From assembly GCA_021828105.1 (NCBI GenBank), contig JAKATG010000026.1, positions 1 through 64,000 of the forward strand: 64,000 bases of DNA. Reading direction: 5' to 3'. Made by a program: the position numbers and the translations under genes. This DNA comes from Taklimakanibacter sp021828105. Its GTDB lineage: Bacteria; Pseudomonadota; Alphaproteobacteria; Rhizobiales; Aestuariivirgaceae. Numbering within the stretch: the stretch's first letter is position 1; every line of letters starts with the position of its first letter. Under the pieces are notes generated by a model that ran no database searches, had not been told where the DNA came from, and was given only the letters and a program-made list of their open reading frames with translations. Below are positions 41,793 through 50,813 of the stretch, piece after piece.

Positions 41793-42743
41793 TCAGCCGT
41801 GCCTCTTGAGCGGCCGGGCCAGCGCAAGGCACAGCGAGATCACCAGCACCAGCACGATGAGTGCCGCCGCCGCGACATAGCCCATGCGGAAATAGACGAA
41901 AGCGCCGTTGTACATATACATCGAGATCGTCTCGGTGGCGCCGCCCGGCTGGCCGCGGGTCAGTATGTAGACCGGATCGAAGATCTTGAAGGTCTCGATC
42001 GCGCGGATCAGCACGGCGATGCCGATGACGGGGGTGAGCAGCGGCAGCATGATGCGTCGGAAGATGCGCGCCGGCGAGGCGCCGAGCGCCACCGCCGCCT
42101 TGATCTGGTTCTGCGGCAGGGCGATGAGGCCGGTGAGCACCATCAGGAACATCAAAGGGGTCCATTGCCAGATCTCGCACAGCACGATCGGCAGCATCGC
42201 CCATGTCGGATGCGACAGCCAGGAAAAGGTGAAGGGCTGACCCGTCACGAGCGAGATCAGGTGATTGATGGGCCCGCGATCGTTGAACAGCATGAAGAAA
42301 GCGTTGGCGGCATCGACCGGAATGATCATCATCGGCAGGATGATCACCGAGACGGCGAAGCGTTTCCACCACCAGTCCTCGAGAAACAGGAGCGCAAGGC
42401 CGAGCGCCAGCGCCAGCTCGACGGTGATGCACAAGGCCACCACGCCCAGAGTGCGCAATACGGCATTGATGAAGCGGTCATCATACCAGAGGTCGTAATA
42501 GTTCCAGAACCACACGGGCTCGGCCTTCCACCAGGGAATAGCCTGGGTGGGCTGCCAGTCGGTCAGCGACAGCCAGATGACGATGAGGGTCGGAATGACG
42601 ACGACGACCATCATGGTGAGCTGCGCCGGCAGCACCAGCGCCACATTGAATGGGATAAGACGGGCGAGGCCGGGGGTTTTCCCCTCGCCCGCATTACCCA
42701 CTTGGCGATGCGGCGCTTTGGGCGCCGCATCTCTCGTCGTCAT
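41793..42743 (-). CDS. CUT1 ABC transporter permease (MalF type)
   Basis: A 316-residue permease with a hydrophilic N-terminal extension (TTRDAAPKAPHRQ) before the first span. The EAA loop is IKAAVALGASPARIFRRIMLPLL. I set the start at ATG 42743, five bases after the binding-protein stop; the frame extends upstream into that gene. Unlike most binding protein-permease junctions in this window, no hairpin separates the two. Confidence 0.9.
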   Translation of the reverse strand: MTTRDAAPKAPHRQVGNAGEGKTPGLARLIPFNVALVLPAQLTMMVVVVIPTLIVIWLSLTDWQPTQAIPWWKAEPVWFWNYYDLWYDDRFINAVLRTLGVVALCITVELALALGLALLFLEDWWWKRFAVSVIILPMMIIPVDAANAFFMLFNDRGPINHLISLVTGQPFTFSWLSHPTWAMLPIVLCEIWQWTPLMFLMVLTGLIALPQNQIKAAVALGASPARIFRRIMLPLLTPVIGIAVLIRAIETFKIFDPVYILTRGQPGGATETISMYMYNGAFVYFRMGYVAAAALIVLVLVISLCLALARPLKRHG

Positions 42744-42748
42744 GTCGC

Positions 42749-44227
42749 TCACTTGAGCTTGTCGCGTATGCCGGCCGGATAGTTCGATTTGAGGAAGCGC
42801 CACTGCACTTCCTGGCTCCTTGCGCCCATGCGCCTGGTGATGCGCGCCCAGGCGGCGGCGGTATCGTCGAGCGCCGCCTTGGCGGTCTTGGTGCCGGCAT
42901 CGGCAGCCGCGATATTGACGCGCAACTCGTCGAAATACTCGCCCTGACCCTTGAGATAGAGATCGGGGATCGAATTGATCATCGACGCTTTGTGAGCGAC
43001 GAGGAATTCCGGCGAATAGGTCCTCTTGATCTCGGCATCCTCGTAATGGGCGTTGCGGGTCGGATCGAAATAGCCGGCAGGATCGCGCACCGCGATGGTC
43101 GAGAGCACGGGCGATGCGGCAAAGAGCGTGTAGAGATAGGCGATCTCGGGCTCCGGCGACACGCTCGACACGATATAATTCCAGCCCCAGTTGAAATAGG
43201 GCGTCCTGACGAGTTCGCCATTGACGAGGCCGCCCGGCATGTCGCCGAAAGCGAGCTTGCCCTTGATCTTCGACTTGTCGGAGTTGAGGAACTTCTGCGT
43301 GCCGCCCCAGCCGATATTGGCGAATTTGTCGCCTTCCCCGAAGGCTTCGAAGTTTTCGAACAACCCGTTGGTCTTGGCGCCCGGATAGAGATATTGCGAG
43401 GCGGCGATCAGCTCTTCGAGCGCCGCGACCCCCGCCTCATTGTTGATCTGCGGCGTCAGATCGTCGGCCAAGGGGTAGAAGCCCTTGGCATGGAACCTGC
43501 CCCACCATTCCCAGGCGATGAAATACTGGGTGCGGAAGAGCGCGCCGCCGAATTTGCCTTTGTCGGGCCGATGGAACCAGGCCAGCATCTGATCGAGCTC
43601 CTGCCAGGTATCGGGCACTTTCAGCTCATAGCCGTTCTTGTCGGCAAAGCCTTTCCGCTCGGCGTCGTCATCGAGCCACGGCTTGTTGTAGAACATGAGA
43701 TAGGTGTCGCCGTCGGTCTGGTAGCCATAGAGGCTGCCCTTGTAGTAGTCGCCGATCGTATAGAGAGCGTCCTTCTGATAGTCCGCCGGCTCGTATTTCT
43801 GCGCATATTGGTCGAGATTGACGAGAATACCCGATTCGGCCAGATCGGGAATGCCGAAGGTTGCGGGCAGCGCGATATCGAAGGCGCCCGATTTCGACAC
43901 CGCTTCGAGCAGGACCTTCTGGTTGATCTCGCCCAGCGGCACCTCGATATAGTCGAACTTGATGCCGGTCGCCTCGGTGAACCGGTCGGCCACCGGCTTG
44001 ACATTGCCGAGCGAGCCTGACGGCTGCAGGATCTTGAGCGTCACGCTGCGGCCTTCGGCCAGTTTCTTCGCCGCCGCGGCGGCGGTTTCATGGATGGTGG
44101 CGAGATCGCCGGCTTGCGCTGAAGCGCGGCCGGCGAGCATGGGCGCCACCGCATAGGCGGCGATCCCCGAACCCGCGCCGCGCATGAGCGCTCGGCGCGT
44201 CAGTCCCCTAGTCCGGATCTTAGTCAT
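42749..44227 (-). CDS. CUT1 ABC transporter substrate-binding protein, Tat signal
   Basis: A 492-residue binding protein. The N-terminus RGLTRRALMRGAGSGIAAY is a twin-arginine signal, cleaved after ASAQ. The mature part has VTLKILQPSGSLGNVKPVAD and DGDTYLMFYNKPWLDDDAER, as in large extracellular solute-binding proteins of family 1. It starts only 30 bases after the CUT2 permease gene, so the two importers appear to share one transcript. Substrate unknown. Confidence 0.88.
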   Translation of the reverse strand: MTKIRTRGLTRRALMRGAGSGIAAYAVAPMLAGRASAQAGDLATIHETAAAAAKKLAEGRSVTLKILQPSGSLGNVKPVADRFTEATGIKFDYIEVPLGEINQKVLLEAVSKSGAFDIALPATFGIPDLAESGILVNLDQYAQKYEPADYQKDALYTIGDYYKGSLYGYQTDGDTYLMFYNKPWLDDDAERKGFADKNGYELKVPDTWQELDQMLAWFHRPDKGKFGGALFRTQYFIAWEWWGRFHAKGFYPLADDLTPQINNEAGVAALEELIAASQYLYPGAKTNGLFENFEAFGEGDKFANIGWGGTQKFLNSDKSKIKGKLAFGDMPGGLVNGELVRTPYFNWGWNYIVSSVSPEPEIAYLYTLFAASPVLSTIAVRDPAGYFDPTRNAHYEDAEIKRTYSPEFLVAHKASMINSIPDLYLKGQGEYFDELRVNIAAADAGTKTAKAALDDTAAAWARITRRMGARSQEVQWRFLKSNYPAGIRDKLK

Positions 44228-44257
44228 GTTGTCGTCCTCTCTGTCTGAACCTAACCC

Positions 44258-45250
44258 TCACTTGATGACAATGCTCCCCCGCCGGTCCTGGCTTATCAGG
44301 ACGGCGGCCACGACGACCGCGCCCTTGATCACCATTTGTGTGTATTGATTGACGCCCATGAGATTGAGGCCGTTATCGAGCAGCGCGATGATGGCGACGC
44401 CGATCAGCGTGCGATGGACGCCGCCTATACCGCCCGACAGCGACGTTCCGCCGACCACGATGGCGGCGAGCGAGTTGAGCAGCAATTCCTGACCGAGTGT
44501 CGGACCAGCGGCGCCGAGCCGCGCGACCGCGAGCGCGCCGGCAAGGCCGGCGAGCAGCCCCGATATGACGAAGGCATAGATCTTGTAGCGCGTGAGCGGG
44601 ATGCCGACATTGCGCGCCACCGCTTCGCCGCCGCCGATGATGTACATATAGCGGCCGAAGCGCGTCATCTGGCCGGCGAGGCTCGCCAGCACCCAGACGC
44701 CGATGGCGAAAAGCGCGATATTCGGTACATGCGGGATGAACTGGCCGATCGCGAGCTCCTCGAAAGCGGGCGAGGAGAAGCGCAAGGCACGTCCCTGCAG
44801 CAATTCCCAGGCGGCGCCGGTGAAGACCGACAGCGTGCCGAGCGTCACCACGAAGGACGGGATGCGGCCTAGCGAATAGAGCACGCCATTGACGAGGCCG
44901 AGAAGTGCTCCGGCGACCAGGCTCACCGCCAGCGCATCGACGCCCATGCCGAAGGCGTTCAGGGCCGTGACGGTGACGGCACCGACCAGGAGCACGATGG
45001 CGCCGACGGAGAGGTCGATGCTGCCCATCAGGACCACGAAGGACGCGCCGAGGCAGGCGAGCAGCAAGGTGCTGGCCTGGCCCAGTATGCCCGTCATGTT
45101 GCGCAGGCTGAAGAAGGCGTCGCTGGCGAGGGAGAAGAAGACGATGAGCGCGATGACGACGGCAATCGGAAGCCAGATGCCATTGAATGCCGCCTTGCCG
45201 GTCGATCGATCGGCACTGGACAGAGCCATATGAACGCCCTCGTCCGTCAT
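44258..45250 (-). CDS. CUT2 (ribose/xylose-type) ABC transporter permease
   Basis: A 330-residue RbsC-like permease. Many hydrophobic spans; the family segments GSIDLSVGAIVLLVGA, GRIPSFVVTLGTLSVF, GGGEAVARNVGIPLTRYKIY and GGTSLSGGIGGVHRTLIGV are all clear. The start overlaps the ATPase stop as ATGA. It works with the ATPase and binding protein immediately upstream. Confidence 0.93.
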   Translation of the reverse strand: MTDEGVHMALSSADRSTGKAAFNGIWLPIAVVIALIVFFSLASDAFFSLRNMTGILGQASTLLLACLGASFVVLMGSIDLSVGAIVLLVGAVTVTALNAFGMGVDALAVSLVAGALLGLVNGVLYSLGRIPSFVVTLGTLSVFTGAAWELLQGRALRFSSPAFEELAIGQFIPHVPNIALFAIGVWVLASLAGQMTRFGRYMYIIGGGEAVARNVGIPLTRYKIYAFVISGLLAGLAGALAVARLGAAGPTLGQELLLNSLAAIVVGGTSLSGGIGGVHRTLIGVAIIALLDNGLNLMGVNQYTQMVIKGAVVVAAVLISQDRRGSIVIK

Positions 45251-46836
45251 GCCGCCCTCTCGGGCGTCTGATCGCCGTCACCGGCGCCGAGCATCATGGC
45301 GACCAGTTCCTGCTCGGTCGGCTTGGCATCGGCCCGGGCATCGATGATCCGGGAGAGCGTCCCTTGCCGCATGATCGCGATGCGGTTGGCGAGGCCGATC
45401 AGCTCGAGCAGGTCGTCGGTGATCAGGACGATCGCGACGTCCTTGGCGGTCAAAGCACGCAACAGCGCATAGATCTCTTCCTTGGCGCCGGCATCGACGC
45501 CGCGCGTCGGATTGTCGAGCACCAGGGCGCGCAAGTCGCGCGCCAGCCAGCGCGCCAGAACGACCTTCTGCTGATTGCCGCCCGACAGCCGGGCCGCCGG
45601 TGTTTGCGGCGATCTGGCCTTGATCTTTAGCCTGTCCATGAACCGCGCGCTGACCGCCGCTTCACGGCGGTGGCGCCAAAGGCCCCAGCGCGTCGAGAAG
45701 AGATCGGCGCCGCTGGCGGAGGAGATGTTCCAGGCGACGGGCTGGCTCGCGATCATGCCCTCGGCCAGCCTTTCCGCCGGCACATAGCCGAGCCCCTTGG
45801 GAATGGCCTTGGTGATCTCGGGTGCCGTCCAGCGTCCGTCGCCAAGATGGATCTCACCTCGCTCCGGGCGCTCGATGCCGGCAAGCCCCTTGCCCAGCTC
45901 CGACTTGCCCGAATCGAGCAGGCCGCCAATGCCCAGAATCTCGCCGGCTTTCACCTCGAAGCCGACATCATCATAGACATCCGCGCGTGTGAGGCCGCGC
46001 GCCGCGAAGCCCGGACGTCCGAGATCGCCGTCGCGCTGCTCTTCTTCGTGATAGTAGTCGGCGTCGCGTTCGCGCCCGACCATCAGCCGATGCAGATCGC
46101 GCTCATCGGCTTCTGCCGGCGTCACCGAGGCGACACGGCGCCCATCCTTCAGGATGACGACCTCATCGCAAATGGAAAGGATCTCGGTCAGCCGGTGCGA
46201 CACGAAGAGGACGGCGCTCGACTGCCTGACCTTGTCGATGAGATCGAAGAACAGTCTCTCATCGCCTTTCTCCAGTGACGCCGTGGGCTCATCGAGCACG
46301 ATGATCGGCGTTTCGACGCCATGGAGGCTCTTGGGTCCGATACAGGCCCGAATGATCTCGACAACCTGGCGCTCGGAAAAGCTCAAGCTCTGGGTCAGGC
46401 GCCGGACGTCGATCTTGGCGCCCGCTTCATCGACCATCTCCTGCGCCAGCCGGATCATGTCGCGTCGGCGCATGAACTGGCCGAGGCGGGTGAAGCGCGC
46501 TTCCGCGCCGAGCAGCAGATTCTCGAACACCGGAATGGTGCCGATGAGCGCCTGTTCCTGGAACACGCGCCCGACGCCCAGGCGCTGCGCCGCGCCATAG
46601 CCCGCGAGCGACTGGCGGGCACCCTGGATCTCCAGGGTGCCCGCATCGGGTGACGTGATGCCGGACAGGATATTGAGCAGCGTCGATTTGCCGGCGCCGT
46701 TCTCGCCAACAAGGCCCACGACCTTCTTCGCCTCGAGGGTCAGATCGACATGGCTCAGCGCCAGGGTCTCGCCATAGCGCTTGCTCAAGCTTCTGGCGCT
46801 GAGTGCCGCAGGATGGTCGGCAGGGGGCGCGCTCAT
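45247..46836 (-). CDS. CUT2 sugar ABC transporter ATP-binding protein (double domain)
   Basis: A 529-residue ATPase with two nucleotide-binding halves, as in RbsA/XylG. The N-terminal half has Walker A GENGAGKSTLLNIL and LSFSERQVVEI. The C-terminal half has the degenerate Walker GLLDSGKSELGKGLAG and an intact LSGGNQQKVVLARWL. Located between the CUT2 binding-protein and permease genes. Confidence 0.93.
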   Translation of the reverse strand: MSAPPADHPAALSARSLSKRYGETLALSHVDLTLEAKKVVGLVGENGAGKSTLLNILSGITSPDAGTLEIQGARQSLAGYGAAQRLGVGRVFQEQALIGTIPVFENLLLGAEARFTRLGQFMRRRDMIRLAQEMVDEAGAKIDVRRLTQSLSFSERQVVEIIRACIGPKSLHGVETPIIVLDEPTASLEKGDERLFFDLIDKVRQSSAVLFVSHRLTEILSICDEVVILKDGRRVASVTPAEADERDLHRLMVGRERDADYYHEEEQRDGDLGRPGFAARGLTRADVYDDVGFEVKAGEILGIGGLLDSGKSELGKGLAGIERPERGEIHLGDGRWTAPEITKAIPKGLGYVPAERLAEGMIASQPVAWNISSASGADLFSTRWGLWRHRREAAVSARFMDRLKIKARSPQTPAARLSGGNQQKVVLARWLARDLRALVLDNPTRGVDAGAKEEIYALLRALTAKDVAIVLITDDLLELIGLANRIAIMRQGTLSRIIDARADAKPTEQELVAMMLGAGDGDQTPERAA

Positions 46837-46865
46837 GCGAAGGCTCGCTTACTGCTCGCTCGACG

Positions 46866-48200
46866 TCAAAGCTTCGGCGCCGGACCGAACATCGGAATCT
46901 TGTAATGTTCGGCATATTCCTTGGCGACCGCCGCGGCCTCGCCGCTTTCGCGCGCTTTCTTGTAGTCCGCCGGATAGTCCCAGCCGTCCGGCTTCGCTAT
47001 GCCGCCCCATTCGAGGTCGATATCCATGGGGAAAAGCTCGGCCTGCGGGTCCCAATCGTCGGGATGCGCCACTTTCGACAGGCGCTTGTAGTCGAAGGGC
47101 GCCGCATCGCCATTGTTCACATAGCGGGCGAGATACACATCGACATTGTCCTTGGTCATCGTCACCGAGCGCCAGCTCATCAGCCGTTCGGCGGCACGCG
47201 GCTTCCAGCCATTGAGCACGTCATAGAGCCGCGCCGTCAGCATGGCGCCCATGTATTGCGGGACATTGGCGCTGGTGGCGAGCAGCAGGCCCTGCTTGAT
47301 CATCTCCGCACCACCGGTCGTGCCGTCGGCGCCGGAGATGAAGACATCCTGGCCGGGCCTGAGGCCCGCCGCCTTGAGTGCGGCGATGCAGCCATCCGCC
47401 ACGTCGTCATTCTGCGCGATGACGCCTTTGAGATTGGGATGGCGCGAGATCAGGTCCTCCATCGCCTTCTGACTGTCCTCGCGGTTCCATTTGCCGGGCA
47501 ATTCACCGGCGAGCGTGATCTTGGGGAATTCCTTGATCGCCGCGTCCCGTCCACGTGAGCGGATAAGATCGGTCGAATTGCCTTCGACGCCGGTGACGCC
47601 GACGAGCTCGCCGCCGCCAAAGGCCTCCATCACCGCCTTGCACACGGTGCGCGTCACATCGCCATGGGCGGAGAACTCCTCCGGCACCGCATAGAGCGTC
47701 CAATAGTCGCCGGCCTCGAAAGGCGTGTACCAGGGCAGCGTGCCCCAGGTGTTGTCGAGCCAGATCTTGTTCTGGTTGGCGAGCTCGGCGATGCGCTTGA
47801 TCGAGCCGCCGCCCGGCGCATGCAGCATCACCGCCTTGACCCCGGCGGTCGCCTGCTGCTCGAACTGGTTGAGCTGGCGCTCGCTGTCGAGCTGGCCGTC
47901 GACCGCCACTTGCTCGAGACCGAGCGCCGCCGCGGCCCCTTTGGCGCCGGCATCGGCATTGGCGACATATTCGAGCTGCAGCGTCATCATCAGATGGGCG
48001 ATCTTGCCGCTGGTCGCGGCGACCGCGACGCCCGGCGCGCCGATCGTGCCGGCGAAGGACGCGGCCACCGCACTTGCGGTCGCGAAAGAAAGGAAGTCGC
48101 GGCGCGACAGGCCGCTCGTCCCATAGGCGTCCATATGGCGGTCGATCACCTTCTTGTCGGTGAAATCGGGAAAGCGAGACTTTCTGAAACCCTTCGACAT
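46866..48200 (-). CDS. CUT2 sugar ABC transporter substrate-binding protein, Tat signal
   Basis: A 444-residue periplasmic binding protein of the ribose-binding type. Unusually, about 30 hydrophilic residues precede the twin-arginine motif LSRRDFLSF. The mature part contains GKIAHLMMTLQLEYVANADA, QATAGVKAVMLHAPGGGS, GVIAQNDDVADGCIAALKAA and VFISGADGTTGGAEMI. ATG 48200 follows a GGAGGGAAG site. It heads the CUT2 set within the 12-gene operon; no hairpin follows it. Confidence 0.9.
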   Translation of the reverse strand: MSKGFRKSRFPDFTDKKVIDRHMDAYGTSGLSRRDFLSFATASAVAASFAGTIGAPGVAVAATSGKIAHLMMTLQLEYVANADAGAKGAAAALGLEQVAVDGQLDSERQLNQFEQQATAGVKAVMLHAPGGGSIKRIAELANQNKIWLDNTWGTLPWYTPFEAGDYWTLYAVPEEFSAHGDVTRTVCKAVMEAFGGGELVGVTGVEGNSTDLIRSRGRDAAIKEFPKITLAGELPGKWNREDSQKAMEDLISRHPNLKGVIAQNDDVADGCIAALKAAGLRPGQDVFISGADGTTGGAEMIKQGLLLATSANVPQYMGAMLTARLYDVLNGWKPRAAERLMSWRSVTMTKDNVDVYLARYVNNGDAAPFDYKRLSKVAHPDDWDPQAELFPMDIDLEWGGIAKPDGWDYPADYKKARESGEAAAVAKEYAEHYKIPMFGPAPKL

Positions 48201-48223
48201 TTCTTCCCTCCTTGGCTTGGAGC

Positions 48224-49327
48224 TCAGCTCCATTTGTTTGCCCTTCGGGCCTCGTGCACTTCCGATGCCCAGTCCTTGCCCCTTGCGGTCGCCGCGAATT
48301 TCACCTGCCCGCTTTCATTGATGCGCAGCGCGTTGCCTTTCTCGATGTGCCAGATGAGATGCGTCTGGATGCAGCACTCGGCATAGCAGCGCCGCATGCC
48401 GATGCCGGTCGACACGGCATAATCGAGCTCGCTCTTCACCGGCATGACCTCGGGTACGAGATCGGAAATGGTCATCGGCCGCCCGGCCCGCGCCAGCACA
48501 TGGATGATCCAGTATTCGATGTCCTCCTGCTGGCGCCGCATATGGAGGAGGCGCCGGAGCGCGCTGTCCGCCGAATAGGCGGAGAGGCCGTGGCCTTCGA
48601 GGATGAGCTGCGGCTTGATCTCGATGCAGCGCTCGATCGAGCGGCGATGCGCCTTGGCATCGCCGATCGGAAAGGGCCCGAGCGGTGTCGGGAAATGCAT
48701 GATGTCGGCGGAATAGAGCGTGCCCGAATGCTTGTTCCACACGCCGATCTGGCCCGGGCAGTGACCGGGAAGATGCATGATCTCGAGCTTGAGGCCGCCG
48801 ACCTCGAGCACGTCGCCGTCATCGACCGTCACGTCGACTTCGACCGGCCGGTTCCAATGCCGGCGCACGATCTCGGGGTCGGAGAGGCCGAGGCTCTCGC
48901 CCTCCGCCAAGTTGAAATCGGCCAGCACCTCGGCCGGCGTCGTCCCGAAGCGCTTCAGATTCTCCGCTTTGGTGACCAGCATCGGATCTTCGATGATCGG
49001 CTTGTCGGCGGGATGAGCGACGATTTCCGCGCCATAGCGCTTCTTCAAGACCGCGGCATTGCCGGTATGGTCGTAATGGAAATGAGTGATCAGGATATAT
49101 TTGAGATCGTTCTTCTCCTGATCGAGCTTTTCGATCAGAAACTCGCCCATGCCGTTGTCATAGTCGGGTGTCGTCCAATTGCCGGTATCGATGAGGATGT
49201 TCTCAGCCCGGCCGCGGATCAGATAGACGCCCGACTGCACATAGCCGTCGAGCTCATCCTCGGCCCAGGGACCGTGAAGTCCGGGAATCCCCCAGCCATC
49301 CGGCGTCTCGGCCCAGAAGAAGATCAT
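48224..49327 (-). CDS. metallo-beta-lactamase-fold hydrolase
   Basis: A 367-residue cytosolic zinc hydrolase. Metal ligands: THFHYDHTG (His 82, 84, Asp 86, His 87), MHLPGHCPGQ (His), SADIMHF (Asp) and LEGHGLS (His). The last 100 residues form a helical extension seen in alkylsulfatase- or lactonase-like members. It is coupled to the HisD-like gene by an ATGA overlap, so it may hydrolyse a thioester, lactone or sulfate ester in the same pathway. The exact substrate is not evident. Confidence 0.85.
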   Translation of the reverse strand: MIFFWAETPDGWGIPGLHGPWAEDELDGYVQSGVYLIRGRAENILIDTGNWTTPDYDNGMGEFLIEKLDQEKNDLKYILITHFHYDHTGNAAVLKKRYGAEIVAHPADKPIIEDPMLVTKAENLKRFGTTPAEVLADFNLAEGESLGLSDPEIVRRHWNRPVEVDVTVDDGDVLEVGGLKLEIMHLPGHCPGQIGVWNKHSGTLYSADIMHFPTPLGPFPIGDAKAHRRSIERCIEIKPQLILEGHGLSAYSADSALRRLLHMRRQQEDIEYWIIHVLARAGRPMTISDLVPEVMPVKSELDYAVSTGIGMRRCYAECCIQTHLIWHIEKGNALRINESGQVKFAATARGKDWASEVHEARRANKWS

Positions 49328-50607
49328 GCATTCTCTCCCCGATAGCGTTCGGCGCGCGCCTTGCAGGTCAGCGCATGCGCCAGCATGCCTTCCGCCGCAC
49401 AGATGCGTTCGAAGGGCCCGGCGAGATCGCGGCTCGCTTTGCGTGTCAGCCTTTGCCAGGTGACGGTCTTGATGAATTTGCCGACCCAGAGTCCGCCGGT
49501 GTAACGCGCGGCGCGCCCCGTCGGCAGCGTGTGATTGGTGCCCACACCCTTGTCGCCATAGGCGACGGTCGATTCCTCGCCGACAAAGGCGCTGCCATAG
49601 TTCCTGAGCCGCGCCAGATACCAGTCGTCGCTCTCAGTCTGGATCTCCAGATGCTCGGGCGCATAGGCATCGACGATCTGGGCCGCTTCCTCCCTGCCAT
49701 CGGCGACGACGATCTCGCCATGATCGCGCCAGGAGCGCGAAGCGATGTCGTGGGTCGGAAGATCGACGAGCTGGCGCTCGATCTCCTTCACCACGGCCTC
49801 CGCCAGCTTTTTCGATGTCGTGACCAGCCAGGCGGGGCTGTCGGGTCCGTGCTCGGCCTGACCGAGAAGGTCGGTGGCAACGAGAGCGGGATCGGCCTTG
49901 TCATCGGCGAGGATGCAAATCTCCGTCGGGCCCGCCGGCAGGTCGATGCCGACCAGGCCGAAGAGCTGGCGCTTCGCTTCCGCGACATAGGCATTGCCGG
50001 GGCCCGTGATCATGTCGACCGGCCGCATGCCCACGCAGCCGAAGGCCATGGCGGCCATGGCCTGCACGCCGCCGATGCAATAGATCTCATCCGCGCCCGA
50101 GGCCTGAAGCGCATGGAGCGTGTGGGGATACATCCCCGCTTCGCCGGGCCGCGGCGGCGCGCAGCCGATGATGTGATCGACGCCGGCGATCCGCGCCGTG
50201 CCGACGCTCATCGCCGCGGCCGAGATGAGCGGATATTTGCCGCCGGGGATGTAGCAGCCCACATTGGCTACGGGCACGAGCTTCTGCCCCAGCTCCACGC
50301 CGGGCGCGATCTCGGTCGTGAATTCGCTCAAGGAGGCGCGCTGGCGGCGGGCGAATTCCTGGATATTCTTCAGGCAGAAGGCGAAATCGTCCTTGAAGCT
50401 TTCGGGCAAGGCCTTGGAGACCGCGCGGATCTGGTCGGGAGAGACGCGGAAGCTCTCGCCTTCCCATTTGTCGAGGGCTTTCGCGTAATGCCGGACGGCA
50501 TCATCCCTCTCCTCGCGGATGCGCCCGATCATCTCGCCGACCGTGCGTTCGACGGCGAGCGTATCGGCGCGCTCTTGGCCCGCGGCTTTCTTTATATAAT
50601 GAGGCAT
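49324..50607 (-). CDS. histidinol dehydrogenase-family NAD-dependent dehydrogenase (HisD paralog)
   Basis: A 427-residue enzyme of the HisD family, which oxidises an alcohol to a carboxylate in two steps. Zinc and catalytic residues are present: GQAEHGPDSP (Gln, His), APEHLEI (Glu-His), TVAYGDKGVGTNHTLPTG (Asp) and AEGMLAHA (His). It is not in a his operon but leads a catabolic operon under a LacI regulator, so it is likely a degradative paralog such as the sulfopropanediol dehydrogenase HpsN type. The substrate is not proven. Confidence 0.82.
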   Translation of the reverse strand: MPHYIKKAAGQERADTLAVERTVGEMIGRIREERDDAVRHYAKALDKWEGESFRVSPDQIRAVSKALPESFKDDFAFCLKNIQEFARRQRASLSEFTTEIAPGVELGQKLVPVANVGCYIPGGKYPLISAAAMSVGTARIAGVDHIIGCAPPRPGEAGMYPHTLHALQASGADEIYCIGGVQAMAAMAFGCVGMRPVDMITGPGNAYVAEAKRQLFGLVGIDLPAGPTEICILADDKADPALVATDLLGQAEHGPDSPAWLVTTSKKLAEAVVKEIERQLVDLPTHDIASRSWRDHGEIVVADGREEAAQIVDAYAPEHLEIQTESDDWYLARLRNYGSAFVGEESTVAYGDKGVGTNHTLPTGRAARYTGGLWVGKFIKTVTWQRLTRKASRDLAGPFERICAAEGMLAHALTCKARAERYRGENA

Positions 50608-50616
50608 CGTGACCCA

Positions 50617-50636
50617 ATTTGTAAGCGCTTACAAAT
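50617..50636. promoter_or_regulatory. LacI-family operator 1 (perfect 20-bp palindrome)
   Basis: ATTTGTAAGCGCTTACAAAT, a perfect dyad with the central AAGCGCTT characteristic of LacI-family sites. It begins nine bases upstream of the HisD-like start codon, so binding would block the 12-gene operon. Centre at 50626.5. Confidence 0.8.
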
Positions 50637-50678
50637 ATGAGCTTACGACAGAGGATATTTGAGTCAATCGCATTCGGC

Positions 50679-50708
50679 TTGACTTATCCTAAAGTGACAC
50701 TTTAGGAT
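50679..50708. promoter_or_regulatory. promoter with a second, unrelated perfect palindrome
   Basis: TTGACT (50679-50684) and TAGGAT (50703-50708), 18 bases apart, could drive the lacI gene. A perfect 10-bp inverted repeat ATCCTAAAGT / ACTTTAGGAT with spacer GAC (50686-50708) overlaps this promoter. Its sequence is unlike the AAGCGCTT sites, suggesting a second regulator. Confidence 0.5.
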
Positions 50709-50797
50709 TTCTAATCGTGATCTATCTTTCGAGATTCGTTTGTGTTTTTGAAGGGGAGCGAATTTCTGACGGCAACCCGGTTTCCAGGCAGGCAAAC

Positions 50798-50813
50798 TGA
50801 AAGCGCTTACATA
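50798..50813. promoter_or_regulatory. LacI-family operator 2, abutting the lacI start codon
   Basis: TGAAAGCGCTTACATA shares the AAGCGCTTACA core with operator 1, with one arm degenerate. It lies directly before the regulator's ATG (50814), pointing to autoregulation. The dyad centre is about 178 bases from that of operator 1, close to 17 helical turns, which would suit DNA looping. Confidence 0.65.

Noticed and set aside
49324..50607. Calling the HisD-family gene a biosynthetic histidinol dehydrogenase
   Set aside because: There is no other his gene; it leads a LacI-controlled catabolic operon, so a degradative paralog is more likely.
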